Assembly: GCA_031546715.1 (NCBI GenBank)
Contig: JAVBKA010000206.1
Span: 1-15,480, forward strand
Direction of reading: 5' to 3'
From: JAVBKA01 sp031546715
GTDB lineage: Bacteria > Bacillota > Clostridia > Oscillospirales > UBA929
Length of the DNA: 15,480 nt
Part shown: positions 7,738 to 15,272 of the stretch, piece after piece
Layout: every line of letters begins with the position of its first letter
How positions within the stretch are numbered: position 1 is the first letter of the stretch
The notes under the pieces: model-generated
Databases searched by the model: none
What the model was told of the DNA's origin: nothing
The model's input: only the letters and a program-made list of their open reading frames with translations
Made by a program: the position numbers and the translations under genes

Positions 7738-8652
7738 ATGTTTTTATTTGAAACTATACCATGGTATTCTGCGCTAATGTGGGTCGCAGTAGTTGTAGCT
7801 CTCATTGGACTTTCTGAACTCGTGCGCCTTAACAAGGTCATGGCTATGCTGCTTTTTATCGCATTACCTCTTGTCCTAACAATTTTTGTCTGGCCTAAAA
7901 CAGCAGGAGAAGGCTCAAGTACAGGAACATGGTTTCACTGGGTCAAGGTTTACTCTGCACTGGCTGGTAGCCTTGGTTTTATCTTAATTGGAACTGTAAA
8001 GGGCTGGTCAAAGAGCAAAATTGCGCTGATGTTCCCGCCGTTTATCCTAGCTCTGAACATTTTGGAAGCATGTATTCGTGATTTCCAGTGCTACTCTTTA
8101 AATGGTTTCATTGACGGTGTTACCATGGTCGGGGGACCTTGGAACATAATGAATGGCATTGCAGGCTTGTTAAATATTATCACCATATCCGGATGGATGG
8201 GCATTAGATACAGCAAAACCAAGAGTATTAACATGGTTTGGCCTGATATGCTATGGTTTTGGATTATACCCTACGATCTCTGGAATTTTGCATATGTATA
8301 CAACTGCGTCAGCGACCACGCATTCTATGCAGGTGCGGCTCTCCTCGTTGCGCCAACGCTTGCTTGCTTCCTTATTAAGCGCGGAACATGGTTACAGGGA
8401 CGCGCTCAGACGTTGTCCTTCTGGATGATGTTTACCATGGCAGTGCCTGCATTTGTGGGCGAGTCTCAGTTTGCTGTTGCGTCATCACATAACACTACGG
8501 CGTTGTTTGTTGTTAGCTTCTTATCCTTGGCATCTAACGTTGCTTTGGCAGTTTACCACTTCGGCAAAATTATTAAGCACAAGAAAAATGCGCTTAAAGA
8601 GGAGATTCATACAGACCTCAAATCTTACAAACGTGTCGTAGCAGAAAAATAA
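7738..8652 (+). CDS. Polytopic membrane protein of unknown function (DUF5692-like)
   Basis: A 304-residue integral membrane protein with about eight or nine hydrophobic segments, roughly at residues 10-27, 34-53, 72-88, 96-112, 133-155, 170-187, 195-213, 225-242 and 255-280. The tail is basic and cytosolic-looking (KHKKN). It is rich in Trp and in polar groups that could line a path, such as ACIRDF, GGPWNIMNG, PYDLWNF and NCVSDHAF. I recall it as resembling Pfam DUF5692, but I cannot search and no activity is known to me. The start is ATG 7738 with GGAG eight bases upstream; an upstream in-frame GTG at 7729 overlaps that ribosome site and is rejected. It is the last gene before the hairpin at 8671-8716, so it probably belongs to the hypB operon. 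A transport role linked to nickel or electrons is speculative. Confidence 0.8.
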   Translation: MFLFETIPWYSALMWVAVVVALIGLSELVRLNKVMAMLLFIALPLVLTIFVWPKTAGEGSSTGTWFHWVKVYSALAGSLGFILIGTVKGWSKSKIALMFPPFILALNILEACIRDFQCYSLNGFIDGVTMVGGPWNIMNGIAGLLNIITISGWMGIRYSKTKSINMVWPDMLWFWIIPYDLWNFAYVYNCVSDHAFYAGAALLVAPTLACFLIKRGTWLQGRAQTLSFWMMFTMAVPAFVGESQFAVASSHNTTALFVVSFLSLASNVALAVYHFGKIIKHKKNALKEEIHTDLKSYKRVVAEK

Positions 8653-8670
8653 TACTAATTTTATCCGCAT

Positions 8671-8716
8671 GAAAATACCAAAACCCTCGGTTCATGCCGA
8701 GGGTTTTGGTATTTTC
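8671..8716 (+). terminator. Strong intrinsic terminator after the hypB operon
   Basis: A perfect 20-bp inverted repeat (8671-8690 / 8697-8716) with a TTCATG loop. The base of the stem is AAAA/TTTT and the upper stem is GC-rich (CCCTCGG). It begins 18 bases after the membrane-protein stop. Because of its symmetry it may also act on the other strand. Confidence 0.9.
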
Positions 8717-8753
8717 CGCAATTGCTGCGCATAATAAAGCTGAGGTGACGAAA

Positions 8754-8984
8754 ATGAACCGAAATCAATTAATTTCAGAGGTTAAAAACGAGTACTCACT
8801 GCTTGCCTCGGCGGAGAACAGCCAAGCTACAGTACAGTCGGTGACAAATGTCAGCCCAGACGCGTATTACGAAAAACTACTGGACAAGGTCGTGGGCAAA
8901 ATCTCTGACGGCGGCTTTGACGGCTACAAAACAGGTAAAGATATTGTTGAAGCGGTTGCTAAGGATAAATCTCTGCTATTGTAG
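8754..8984 (+). CDS. Small hypothetical protein, 76 residues
   Basis: A soluble, acidic-to-neutral small protein starting MNRNQLISEVKNEY and ending IVEAVAKDKSLLL. I do not recognise a family. The N-terminal half is predicted helical, and a central Thr/Ser/Gln-rich stretch is followed by a helix-turn-helix-like C-terminal half containing ISDGGFDGYKTG. The start ATG 8754 has GAGGTG upstream with normal spacing. An earlier in-frame ATG at 8694 sits inside the terminator hairpin and is rejected. It is followed 27 nt later by another small gene with its own ribosome site, and a terminator closes the pair. I found no convincing promoter between the preceding hairpin and the ATG, so transcription may be by readthrough. 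Confidence 0.7.
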   Translation: MNRNQLISEVKNEYSLLASAENSQATVQSVTNVSPDAYYEKLLDKVVGKISDGGFDGYKTGKDIVEAVAKDKSLLL

Positions 8985-9011
8985 ACAGAAGTATAACAAG
9001 AGGTGAAAATA

Positions 9012-9173
9012 ATGCCAAAAGATAGCCAAATAGACCCTAAAAATGTCCGAGATAAAAAATCAAGCGGAGGCCCGACACTTGCGCAAAGTGCGCTGGATGG
9101 CGAAAGCAGGAACTCCAAAAAGCAGTCAGGTAGCCGTGAAAATGTTGGAGACGATAAGTCGAAAAGCAATTAG
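9012..9173 (+). CDS. Very small hydrophilic protein, 53 residues
   Basis: A 53-residue protein made almost entirely of charged and small polar residues (Lys, Asp, Ser, Gly, Asn), starting MPKDSQIDPKNVRDKK and ending DDKSKSN. It is expected to be disordered. Support for a real gene is a good ribosome site (AGGTG at about 9001-9005) before ATG 9012, its place 27 nt after the previous small gene on the same strand, and a terminator right after its TAG. There are no cysteines, no hydrophobic core and no signal peptide. The composition recalls small spore or stress proteins, but that is not an identification. Confidence 0.6.
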   Translation: MPKDSQIDPKNVRDKKSSGGPTLAQSALDGESRNSKKQSGSRENVGDDKSKSN

Positions 9174-9190
9174 TTAAGCTCGGTATTGCG

Positions 9191-9241
9191 AAAACAGAGT
9201 TGATGCTCCACCTGTGGGTGGTCATCGACTCTGTTTTTTTA
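9191..9241 (+). terminator. Intrinsic terminator after the two small genes
   Basis: A 15-bp arm (9191-9205) pairs with 9223-9237 with one G-U wobble, topped by CCACC/GGTGG (9208-9212 / 9217-9221) and a TGTG loop, and followed by a run of seven T. It is a strong terminator for the + strand. The run of A at its left side may give some effect on the convergent uroD-like gene. Confidence 0.9.
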
Positions 9242-9271
9242 TAAAGCCTTGCAAGTTAGCTCGAAGAACAG

Positions 9272-10306
9272 CTACCTAAACTGATATACTGCTTCAAGCA
9301 TTGCCTTGATATTTTCAAGCGGGGTGTCCGGCATAATGCCGTTTCCCACAGCGAGAATCAAACCGCCTATTTCTGTATGGAAGGTAGCAGCCATTTTTGC
9401 GATTTCTTCTTTGACATCCTCCGTGCTGCCTTCTGGAAGCAGGTGCTGTACGTCGATTCCGTATAGAAAGGTTATTTTGTCGCCAAAGGTCTCGGCGGTT
9501 TTGGCTGCATCCATACAGCCTTTTTGGACAGGGTGAAAGACGTCAAGCCCTGCTTCCAGTAAATAGTCCAATAATAAAGTGTTGTCTCCACAGGAATGAA
9601 GCCAAAAGTGCATGCCTAGCTCATGTGTGTGGGCAATCAGTTCGGTGTACAGCGGTAGGTACAGCTCTTTAAATACAGCAGGGGACATCATCGGTCCCCT
9701 TTGGTGACCAAGGTCGTCGGATGTGAAAATGCCGTCAAAGCCGAGGGCTGCAAATCGGTCAACGATAACCTTATGGAAATCCAACATTTTACGTCCTAGG
9801 ATTTTTAGCTTATCCATGTCGTCATAGTAATCGCACATTAGGTTTTCCATGCCTCGGATTGTCCAAAAGCTCTCGTGGAACACTCGCCACCATGCGCCTA
9901 GTTTGTAGCGGTCTCCTGCTTCCGGCATGAGCTTGATTACTCCGTCAAAAATGTCAGGCTCGTTTGGGTCTGGAAAGTCAGCCAGAAAAGCGTCAAAATC
10001 CGACCAGTCACGCAATAACTCAACTTCTGCGCTAATGCTATGAGCGGCATGATTAGAATAATCGTCCAAATGACCCCAACGGTAATGGGGGTTGCCGTTT
10101 GATGAAACGGTTGAGCCGGGCTTATTATACCAGCCAATCCAAATGTCGTCTGGATACTGCTCATTGAGAAGTTTTAATTCATCGCTATATTTTTCGTTAG
10201 TTCCTACGCCCCACCATTTTGCAAAGGCTACTGGTATGCTGCTACAGCCTTTTCGTTCAATAGTGTTTATGACATCCTGTTTAGAAAGCGGTTGGTATTT
10301 TCTCAT
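9272..10306 (-). CDS. Uroporphyrinogen decarboxylase (URO-D) superfamily protein
   Basis: A 344-residue TIM-barrel protein of the URO-D/MtaA superfamily. True haem-pathway HemE acts on uroporphyrinogen III, but many relatives are corrinoid:cofactor methyltransferases or are uncharacterised. Visible family segments are DDLGHQRGPMMSP (about 197-209), HFWLHSCGD (about 233-241, the His and Cys resembling the zinc ligands of MtaA-type enzymes) and YGIDVQ (about 282-287). The N-terminal Arg-rich substrate motif of HemE is not evident, so a haem role is unlikely. GAGGAA lies five bases before the ATG. It is divergent from a LacI regulator and sits beside a sugar ABC transporter, and there are no haem or methyltransferase genes nearby. 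The substrate is unknown; a role in sugar or methoxy-compound use is inference. Confidence 0.83.
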   Translation of the reverse strand: MRKYQPLSKQDVINTIERKGCSSIPVAFAKWWGVGTNEKYSDELKLLNEQYPDDIWIGWYNKPGSTVSSNGNPHYRWGHLDDYSNHAAHSISAEVELLRDWSDFDAFLADFPDPNEPDIFDGVIKLMPEAGDRYKLGAWWRVFHESFWTIRGMENLMCDYYDDMDKLKILGRKMLDFHKVIVDRFAALGFDGIFTSDDLGHQRGPMMSPAVFKELYLPLYTELIAHTHELGMHFWLHSCGDNTLLLDYLLEAGLDVFHPVQKGCMDAAKTAETFGDKITFLYGIDVQHLLPEGSTEDVKEEIAKMAATFHTEIGGLILAVGNGIMPDTPLENIKAMLEAVYQFR

Positions 10307-10354
10307 GGAAGTTCCTCGCTTTACTAGATTTTGTGGCTTGGCGGTTTCTGATTA

Positions 10355-10383
10355 AGTATAAATCATATTTCACAGCGTTGCAA
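10355..10383 (-). promoter_or_regulatory. Predicted promoter of the URO-D-like gene
   Basis: On the minus strand, TTGCAA (10378-10383) is 17 bp from TATACT (10355-10360). This gives a leader of about 40 nt before the ATG. The spacing is ideal and both hexamers match well. Confidence 0.65.
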
Positions 10384-10461
10384 TGGGTATGGAAAATACT
10401 CCAGAGTATGGCAGAGTAGTTATCAATAATCACATCTATTACACTTATTTGTGATTGGGTA

Positions 10462-10490
10462 TTGACAGATATCACTAAAGGTATTATAAT
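10462..10490 (+). promoter_or_regulatory. Consensus sigma-A promoter of the LacI-family gene
   Basis: A perfect TTGACA (10462-10467) and a perfect TATAAT (10485-10490) separated by exactly 17 bp. Transcription should begin near 10497, just before the operator palindrome. Such a full-consensus promoter suggests strong expression held down by a repressor. Confidence 0.88.
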
Positions 10491-10500
10491 CGAAATGTTA

Positions 10501-10514
10501 CCAAAACGTTTTGG
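10501..10514. promoter_or_regulatory. LacI-family operator palindrome
   Basis: The perfect 14-bp palindrome CCAAAACGTTTTGG has a central CG, the hallmark of LacI-family sites. It lies at the predicted transcription start and runs into the ribosome site, so autorepression is likely. The same site was not seen elsewhere in the window. Confidence 0.8.
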
Positions 10515-10523
10515 GGAGTTATG

Positions 10524-11543
10524 ATGCCTACTATAAAAGATTTAGCGAAATTTACTGGACTTTCTGTCGGAACTGTTTCTAGGGCATTCAACGAAAGATA
10601 TACTGATATCAGTGCTGAAACCCGTGTTAATGTTCTTAGAGCGGCAAGAGAAATCGGATATTCACCAAACAAAAGCGCTCAAAATCTTGCCTCGAAGAGC
10701 CTTAAAAACATTGCACTGCTCAGCGTCCGCGATGATAAGGGTTCGTACATAGATGAGATTCTGCTACGCATAATGACAGGCGCGTTCAGCTACACAAGCG
10801 AGTTTGGCATTGAAATGGCGACATATATGCTGGACGGTCTCTTCCGTAAGAAAAAGACATATGACCGTTTTTGCGTGGAACACAGTGTTTCAGGTCTGCT
10901 TTTATTCGGAATCGGTCTTGACGACCCTCATATTAAGTGCCTTGTCAATCACCCCCATATTTGCGTCACGGTTGACGTTGAAGCGGACGGGGAGCGGGTG
11001 GGCAACGTCCTGACGGACGATGTGACGGCATTTGATGAAGCCACTATGTTTCTGATAGACAATAATCATAAAAACATTGTCCTTTTAATGGGTCACCCAG
11101 GGGCAACGGTTACCGGAGCACGCTGGAAGGGTGCTCAAAACGCTTTAAAAAGAAATAATTTACCACTTCCTGTACATAGAATACTTGGATGTGATTTTAA
11201 AACTGAGGAAGCTTATAGAAAAGTGACGGCTTTTCTGAAAATGTATGGAAAAACTGAGGCTACTGCGTTTCTCTGCATGAGTGATTCAATGGCTGTCGGC
11301 ACAATCAGAGCCATACAAGACTGCGGCTACAACGTCCCAGACGATTTTTCTGTTATGGGTTATGATGGTTTGACCGTTTCCGAGCTTACAACACCGAAAA
11401 TTACGACTACTGACCAGAACTTTATTCAAAAAGGATATATGGCAGTGAAGCTTTTGCGCGGACTGCTGGAGGATTCCTCAGAACCGCATAAAATATACGT
11501 ACCACATAGCTTAATCGTTCGCGATAGTGTCCGCCGCATTTAA
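10524..11543 (+). CDS. LacI-family transcriptional regulator
   Basis: A 339-residue sugar-responsive repressor. The N-terminal helix-turn-helix MPTIKDLAKFTGLSVGTVSRAFN is the standard LacI opening, followed by the hinge region (SAQNLASKSLKNIALL). The periplasmic-binding-protein-like effector domain shows VTVDVEADGERVGNVLTDD, GARWKGAQNAL and VPDDFSVMGYDG. Two ATGs in tandem (10521 and 10524) follow GGGGAG. The second gives proper spacing and the canonical start residues, so it is chosen. It lies upstream of the sugar transporter genes with a 66-nt gap and divergent from the URO-D-like gene. The likely regulon is itself, the transporter and perhaps the URO-D-like gene. The inducer sugar is not readable from sequence. 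Confidence 0.94.
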   Translation: MPTIKDLAKFTGLSVGTVSRAFNERYTDISAETRVNVLRAAREIGYSPNKSAQNLASKSLKNIALLSVRDDKGSYIDEILLRIMTGAFSYTSEFGIEMATYMLDGLFRKKKTYDRFCVEHSVSGLLLFGIGLDDPHIKCLVNHPHICVTVDVEADGERVGNVLTDDVTAFDEATMFLIDNNHKNIVLLMGHPGATVTGARWKGAQNALKRNNLPLPVHRILGCDFKTEEAYRKVTAFLKMYGKTEATAFLCMSDSMAVGTIRAIQDCGYNVPDDFSVMGYDGLTVSELTTPKITTTDQNFIQKGYMAVKLLRGLLEDSSEPHKIYVPHSLIVRDSVRRI

Positions 11544-11609
11544 GTAGTATCACAATCTGCCTATATTGGGCGGATTTGATATATAGCCAAATTATATAGG
11601 AGGAACATC

Positions 11610-12929
11610 ATGAAATCAAAGAAAATCTTATCCCTATTCCTTGCAGTCCTAATGTTAGCGGCGCTAATGGCTTCCTGCGCATCACCTTCCCCTTCAACAC
11701 CTGCAACAACCAGCTCATCTCCAAGCCCATCGCAAGCCGCTAGCGAATCATCATCACCTTCACCATCTGAAGCAGTAACTGCAGAGGACGTCGCCCTTAA
11801 GGTTTGGGCACCAATCAGACAAATTGAAAAAGGCATCATTTCACAAATGTGTGATGAATTTAAAGTTGCTCACCCTGAGTGGAACATCACATTTACAGTT
11901 GAAGCCCAAGAGGAAGATACTCTTAAAGACAGCCTTCTTAAGGACGTTGCAGCAGCAGGCGACATTTTCTTCTTCTCAGCAGACCAAACAGCAGAGCTTG
12001 TAAACGCTGGCGCAATCGCTAAGCTCGGCGGCGCAGCAGCAGACTTAGTTAAAAACGAAATGGCTGAAACCGTTGCAAACACAGTAACTGTTGACGGCTC
12101 TATCTACGCGGTCCCTTTCACACATAACACATTCTTCATGTTCTACGACAAAACACTTATGACCGAAGAAGACGTAAAGACAGTCGAAGGTATTATGTCT
12201 AAGAAAACAGCAGACGATGTTTATAATTTTTGCTTTGATGATGCCGGCGGCTGGAAACTCGGCGCATGGTATTATGGAGCAGGCAACACAGTTTACGGAG
12301 CAGACGGCAATGACTTCGCAGCAGGCTGTGACTGGAACAATGCTACAGGCGTTGCAGTTACAAAATACATAATGGATCTACTTGCAAATAAAAAATGTGC
12401 TTACAACGCTGACGTAACCGTAAGCGAGTTAATTGCAACACACCGCCTTGGCGCATGGTTCGACGGTGCATGGAATTATCAATCATACAAAGATGTTTTA
12501 GGCGATAACCTTGGTCTTGCAGTTCTACCAACATTCAGCCCAAATGGCACAGCAGCTCAACTTAAAGGATTTTACGGCTCAAAAGCTGTAGGCGTAAACC
12601 CACAAGCTAAGAATATGCCTGCTGCTGTTGCATTTGCATCATTCATCAACAACGCAGAAATGCAAATACTTCGCTTCACACTGGGAAATGAAATTCCAAC
12701 AAATAAAAACGCCTCAACAGACCCAGCGGTTGTAGCGGACGAATTGGCTTCTGTTATTATGGCTGAAGCAGATATGGCTTCTGTTATTCAACCAGCAAAT
12801 GCTTTATTCGGGTCACATTACTGGACAAATACTACAGCACTTATGGCTGACATTAAAGGCGGAGTTGTCACTGCTGCAAATGTACAAGAAAAACTTGATG
12901 CTTTCGTAGCAAAAATGAATGCAGAATAA
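11610..12929 (+). CDS. Sugar ABC transporter substrate-binding lipoprotein (MalE-like)
   Basis: A 439-residue extracellular lipoprotein that captures a sugar or oligosaccharide for the permeases encoded next. The signal peptide MKSKKILSLFLAVLMLAALMASC has its lipidated Cys at 23. A Ser/Pro/Thr-rich linker follows (about 24-57), then a type-I solute-binding domain with VWAPIRQIEKGIISQMCDEF near the start, YAVPFTHNTFFMFYDKTLM (about 166-184, typical of maltodextrin-binding proteins) and GAWFDGAWNY (about 283-292). AGGAGG lies six bases before the ATG. Codon choice is biased to GCA/ACA/AAC-type codons more than in the neighbours, fitting high expression. The ligand is not certain; an alpha-glucan or other oligosaccharide is likely. 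Confidence 0.92.
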   Translation: MKSKKILSLFLAVLMLAALMASCASPSPSTPATTSSSPSPSQAASESSSPSPSEAVTAEDVALKVWAPIRQIEKGIISQMCDEFKVAHPEWNITFTVEAQEEDTLKDSLLKDVAAAGDIFFFSADQTAELVNAGAIAKLGGAAADLVKNEMAETVANTVTVDGSIYAVPFTHNTFFMFYDKTLMTEEDVKTVEGIMSKKTADDVYNFCFDDAGGWKLGAWYYGAGNTVYGADGNDFAAGCDWNNATGVAVTKYIMDLLANKKCAYNADVTVSELIATHRLGAWFDGAWNYQSYKDVLGDNLGLAVLPTFSPNGTAAQLKGFYGSKAVGVNPQAKNMPAAVAFASFINNAEMQILRFTLGNEIPTNKNASTDPAVVADELASVIMAEADMASVIQPANALFGSHYWTNTTALMADIKGGVVTAANVQEKLDAFVAKMNAE

Positions 12930-12942
12930 TTAAACCTAATTA

Positions 12943-12978
12943 TACAGGGTGCTGTGAATACGTTTCCAGCACCCTGTA
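12943..12978 (+). other. Intercistronic hairpin between binding protein and permease genes
   Basis: A perfect 12-bp inverted repeat, TACAGGGTGCTG (12943-12954) with CAGCACCCTGTA (12967-12978), without a T-run after it. It begins 13 bases past the binding-protein stop. It fits an mRNA-stabilising or partially terminating element that keeps binding-protein mRNA above permease mRNA. It is not a full terminator by sequence. Confidence 0.7.
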
Positions 12979-13051
12979 CCCCACTTTGCGATTAATACGT
13001 TCATCAACTGACTATTTGATTACTTTCAAAAACAGAACACGGGGGCATAAT

Positions 13052-14428
13052 ATGCAAAAGGTAACAATTTCGCCGACGCAAGTGTCTATCGGAAACGCCT
13101 TTAAATATGGGAATGTGTGGACAAAGCTTTCAATCGGTTTTTTTGGCATTGGAAATTTAGTTAATAAGCAGATAATGCGATTTATTTTACTTTTTGGAGC
13201 AGAACTTGCTTATTTCTTCTTTATGATAAATTTTGGATTTTCTGCGATTGCAGGGCTAAAAAACTTAGGAACCCAAGCCCAGAAGGAGATTTTCAACGAG
13301 AAAACGCAGGTTTACGAATATGTCACGGGAGATAACTCCATGCTGTTCTTGCTCTATGGTGTTATTGTTCTTTTCGTAACCGCAGGCTTTATCATGTTTA
13401 TGCTTACCTCGATTAAAAGTGCATACGCCGCTCAGCTTGACAAAGAGAAGGGACATAAGCCTTCTACCTTTGTAAATGATATCCGAGATTTGTTTGACAA
13501 AAATATGCACAAAACCTTGCTTACACTTCCAATTCTCGGAGTCGTAATGTTTACGATTATTCCGCTTGTATTTATGATTGCTATTGCATTTACCAGTTAT
13601 GACCATAATCATCAGCCCCCAGGCAACCTTTTTACATGGGTTGGGACTGACAACTTTGAAAGCATGTTTGCCTTTGGAGGCAAGCTTTCCAAAACCTTCT
13701 GGACTGTTTTAGCGTGGACGCTAATTTGGGCGGTTATTGCAACCGGCACAAATTACATCTTAGGAATGCTCCTTGCAATTGTAATTAACCGTAAGGAAAC
13801 GAAAATTAAGGGCTTTTGGCGGTTTATGTTTGTTCTGTCAATCGCTGTTCCGTCCTTTGTATCGCTGTTGACTATGAGAACAATATTTGCAACAAACGGC
13901 GCGATGAACATTTTACTTCGTGACCTTGGCATTATTGAGGCAACCGCTTCAATTCCATTTTTCGCCGACCCTCTACTGGCGAAAATTACAATTATCGTTG
14001 TGAACATTTGGATAGGCGTACCGTACACACTTCTTTCAACTACTGGTATACTTCAAAACATACCAGCTGAGCTTTACGAATCAGCAAGAATAGACGGTGC
14101 TGGTCCATTTTCAATATTTACTAAAATTACACTGCCGTACATGCTTTTTGTTACCACTCCTGCGCTGATTGTCCAGTTTGTCGGAAATATCAACAACTTC
14201 AACGTTATTTATCTTTTGACAGGCGGTGCTCCAGATACCCTTGACTTCTACTACGCAGGACATACAGACTTACTTGTCACATGGCTCTACAAGCTCACTA
14301 TCACCAACAAGGACTACAATCTAGGCTCTGTTGTCGGTATTATCGTGTTTGTGCTGATGGCAATATTCTCGTTGCTGGCTTACCGCACAACCGGCTCATA
14401 TAAGAACGAGGAGGAGTTCCAGAAATGA
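13052..14428 (+). CDS. Sugar ABC transporter permease, MalF-like
   Basis: A 458-residue inner-membrane permease subunit. An N-terminal region with two hydrophobic segments (RFILLFGAELAYFFFMINFGF and LFLLYGVIVLFVTAGFIMFML) and a charged loop precedes the main permease core, as in Clostridia MalF/MdxF proteins. The EAA loop that contacts the ATPase is present as YESARIDGAGPFSIFTKITLP. The start is ATG 13052 with GGGGG six bases upstream. An in-frame ATG at 12986 lies too near the hairpin, has no good ribosome site and gives a poor N-terminus. The stop overlaps the next gene by 4 nt (ATGA), so the two permeases are translationally coupled. Confidence 0.92.
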   Translation: MQKVTISPTQVSIGNAFKYGNVWTKLSIGFFGIGNLVNKQIMRFILLFGAELAYFFFMINFGFSAIAGLKNLGTQAQKEIFNEKTQVYEYVTGDNSMLFLLYGVIVLFVTAGFIMFMLTSIKSAYAAQLDKEKGHKPSTFVNDIRDLFDKNMHKTLLTLPILGVVMFTIIPLVFMIAIAFTSYDHNHQPPGNLFTWVGTDNFESMFAFGGKLSKTFWTVLAWTLIWAVIATGTNYILGMLLAIVINRKETKIKGFWRFMFVLSIAVPSFVSLLTMRTIFATNGAMNILLRDLGIIEATASIPFFADPLLAKITIIVVNIWIGVPYTLLSTTGILQNIPAELYESARIDGAGPFSIFTKITLPYMLFVTTPALIVQFVGNINNFNVIYLLTGGAPDTLDFYYAGHTDLLVTWLYKLTITNKDYNLGSVVGIIVFVLMAIFSLLAYRTTGSYKNEEEFQK

Positions 14429-15270
14429 AAATGAAGCATGTAACCAATTCAATCGTGCATTTTATTTTAGCAGTTCTGTCCTTTATCTGGGTTCTCCCTA
14501 TATTTTTTGTTGTGCTGACCTCACTGAGAGCAGAGGGCGGCTCATACAAAACGTATCTTTTTCCCAAGGGTTACACCCTGAACAATTATGCAGCTCTTTT
14601 TACAGACACAACACTTGAGTTTCCGAAATGGTTTATGAATACCTTCATTGTTGCAATTTTCAGTTGTATTTTAGCCGCATTTTTCGTATTGTGCGTGTCC
14701 TATACAATGTCGCGCCTTCGCTTTAAAATGCGTAAACCGCTAATGAACATCGCCTTAATTTTAGGTATGTTTCCGGGCTTTATGTCAATGATTGCTGTTT
14801 ATTACATACTAAAGGGATTCGGAATGTTGGAGACTGGTAGCTTAAAGCTTGTTGCGTTGGTAATGGTTTATTCCGCCGGAGCGGGGCTGGGCTTCTTTAT
14901 ATCAAAGGGCTTCTTTGATACGATTCCCAGAGCACTTGACGAAGCGGCTTATCTCGACGGAGCTTCTAAATGGAAGGTTTTTACCAAGATTACCATTCCA
15001 CTGTCTAAGCCCATTATCGTGTACACTCTTATGGGCGCATTCATGGCACCATGGGTAGATTACATTTTTGCGAAGGTTATTCTCGGACAGGACAGAGGAT
15101 ATTACACCATTGCTATCGGTCTTTGGACAATGCTTGAAAAGAACTTTATTGAATACTATTACACAAGCTTCTTTGCGGGCTGTGTGCTGATTTCCATCCC
15201 AATTTCAATCTTGTTCGTTTTAACACAAAAGTTTTATGCAGACAGCATGTCCGGAGCAGTTAAGGGGTAG
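14425..15270 (+). CDS. Sugar ABC transporter permease, MalG-like
   Basis: A 281-residue inner-membrane permease with about six membrane segments. The EAA loop is intact as LDEAAYLDGASKWKVFTKITIP, followed by LSKPIIVYTLMGAFM. It pairs with the MalF-like subunit, whose stop it overlaps by 4 nt. GAGGAGG lies about ten bases upstream of the ATG, and ATG 14431 is a possible alternative. No ATP-binding subunit is encoded before the contig ends. In Firmicutes such importers usually share one MsmX-type ATPase encoded elsewhere, so its absence is not a defect. Confidence 0.93.
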   Translation: MKMKHVTNSIVHFILAVLSFIWVLPIFFVVLTSLRAEGGSYKTYLFPKGYTLNNYAALFTDTTLEFPKWFMNTFIVAIFSCILAAFFVLCVSYTMSRLRFKMRKPLMNIALILGMFPGFMSMIAVYYILKGFGMLETGSLKLVALVMVYSAGAGLGFFISKGFFDTIPRALDEAAYLDGASKWKVFTKITIPLSKPIIVYTLMGAFMAPWVDYIFAKVILGQDRGYYTIAIGLWTMLEKNFIEYYYTSFFAGCVLISIPISILFVLTQKFYADSMSGAVKG

Positions 15271-15272
15271 AT

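Noticed and set aside
8705..8735. Weak promoter TTGGTA/CATAAT for the small genes
   Set aside because: The start point would fall in the ribosome site, and the -35 lies in the terminator arm.
8694..8753. ATG 8694 as start of the small gene
   Set aside because: It lies within the terminator hairpin loop and stem; ATG 8754 has a GAGGTG site.
11549..11576. Terminator between the lacI-type gene and the binding protein
   Set aside because: Only an 8-bp stem with a G-U pair and no T-run; probably not a full stop, so readthrough into the transporter genes is possible.
12955..12968. Possible catabolite-responsive element (cre) in the intercistronic hairpin loop
   Set aside because: Two conserved positions of the TGWNANCGNTNWCA consensus do not match, and the position after a coding gene is unlikely for CcpA control.
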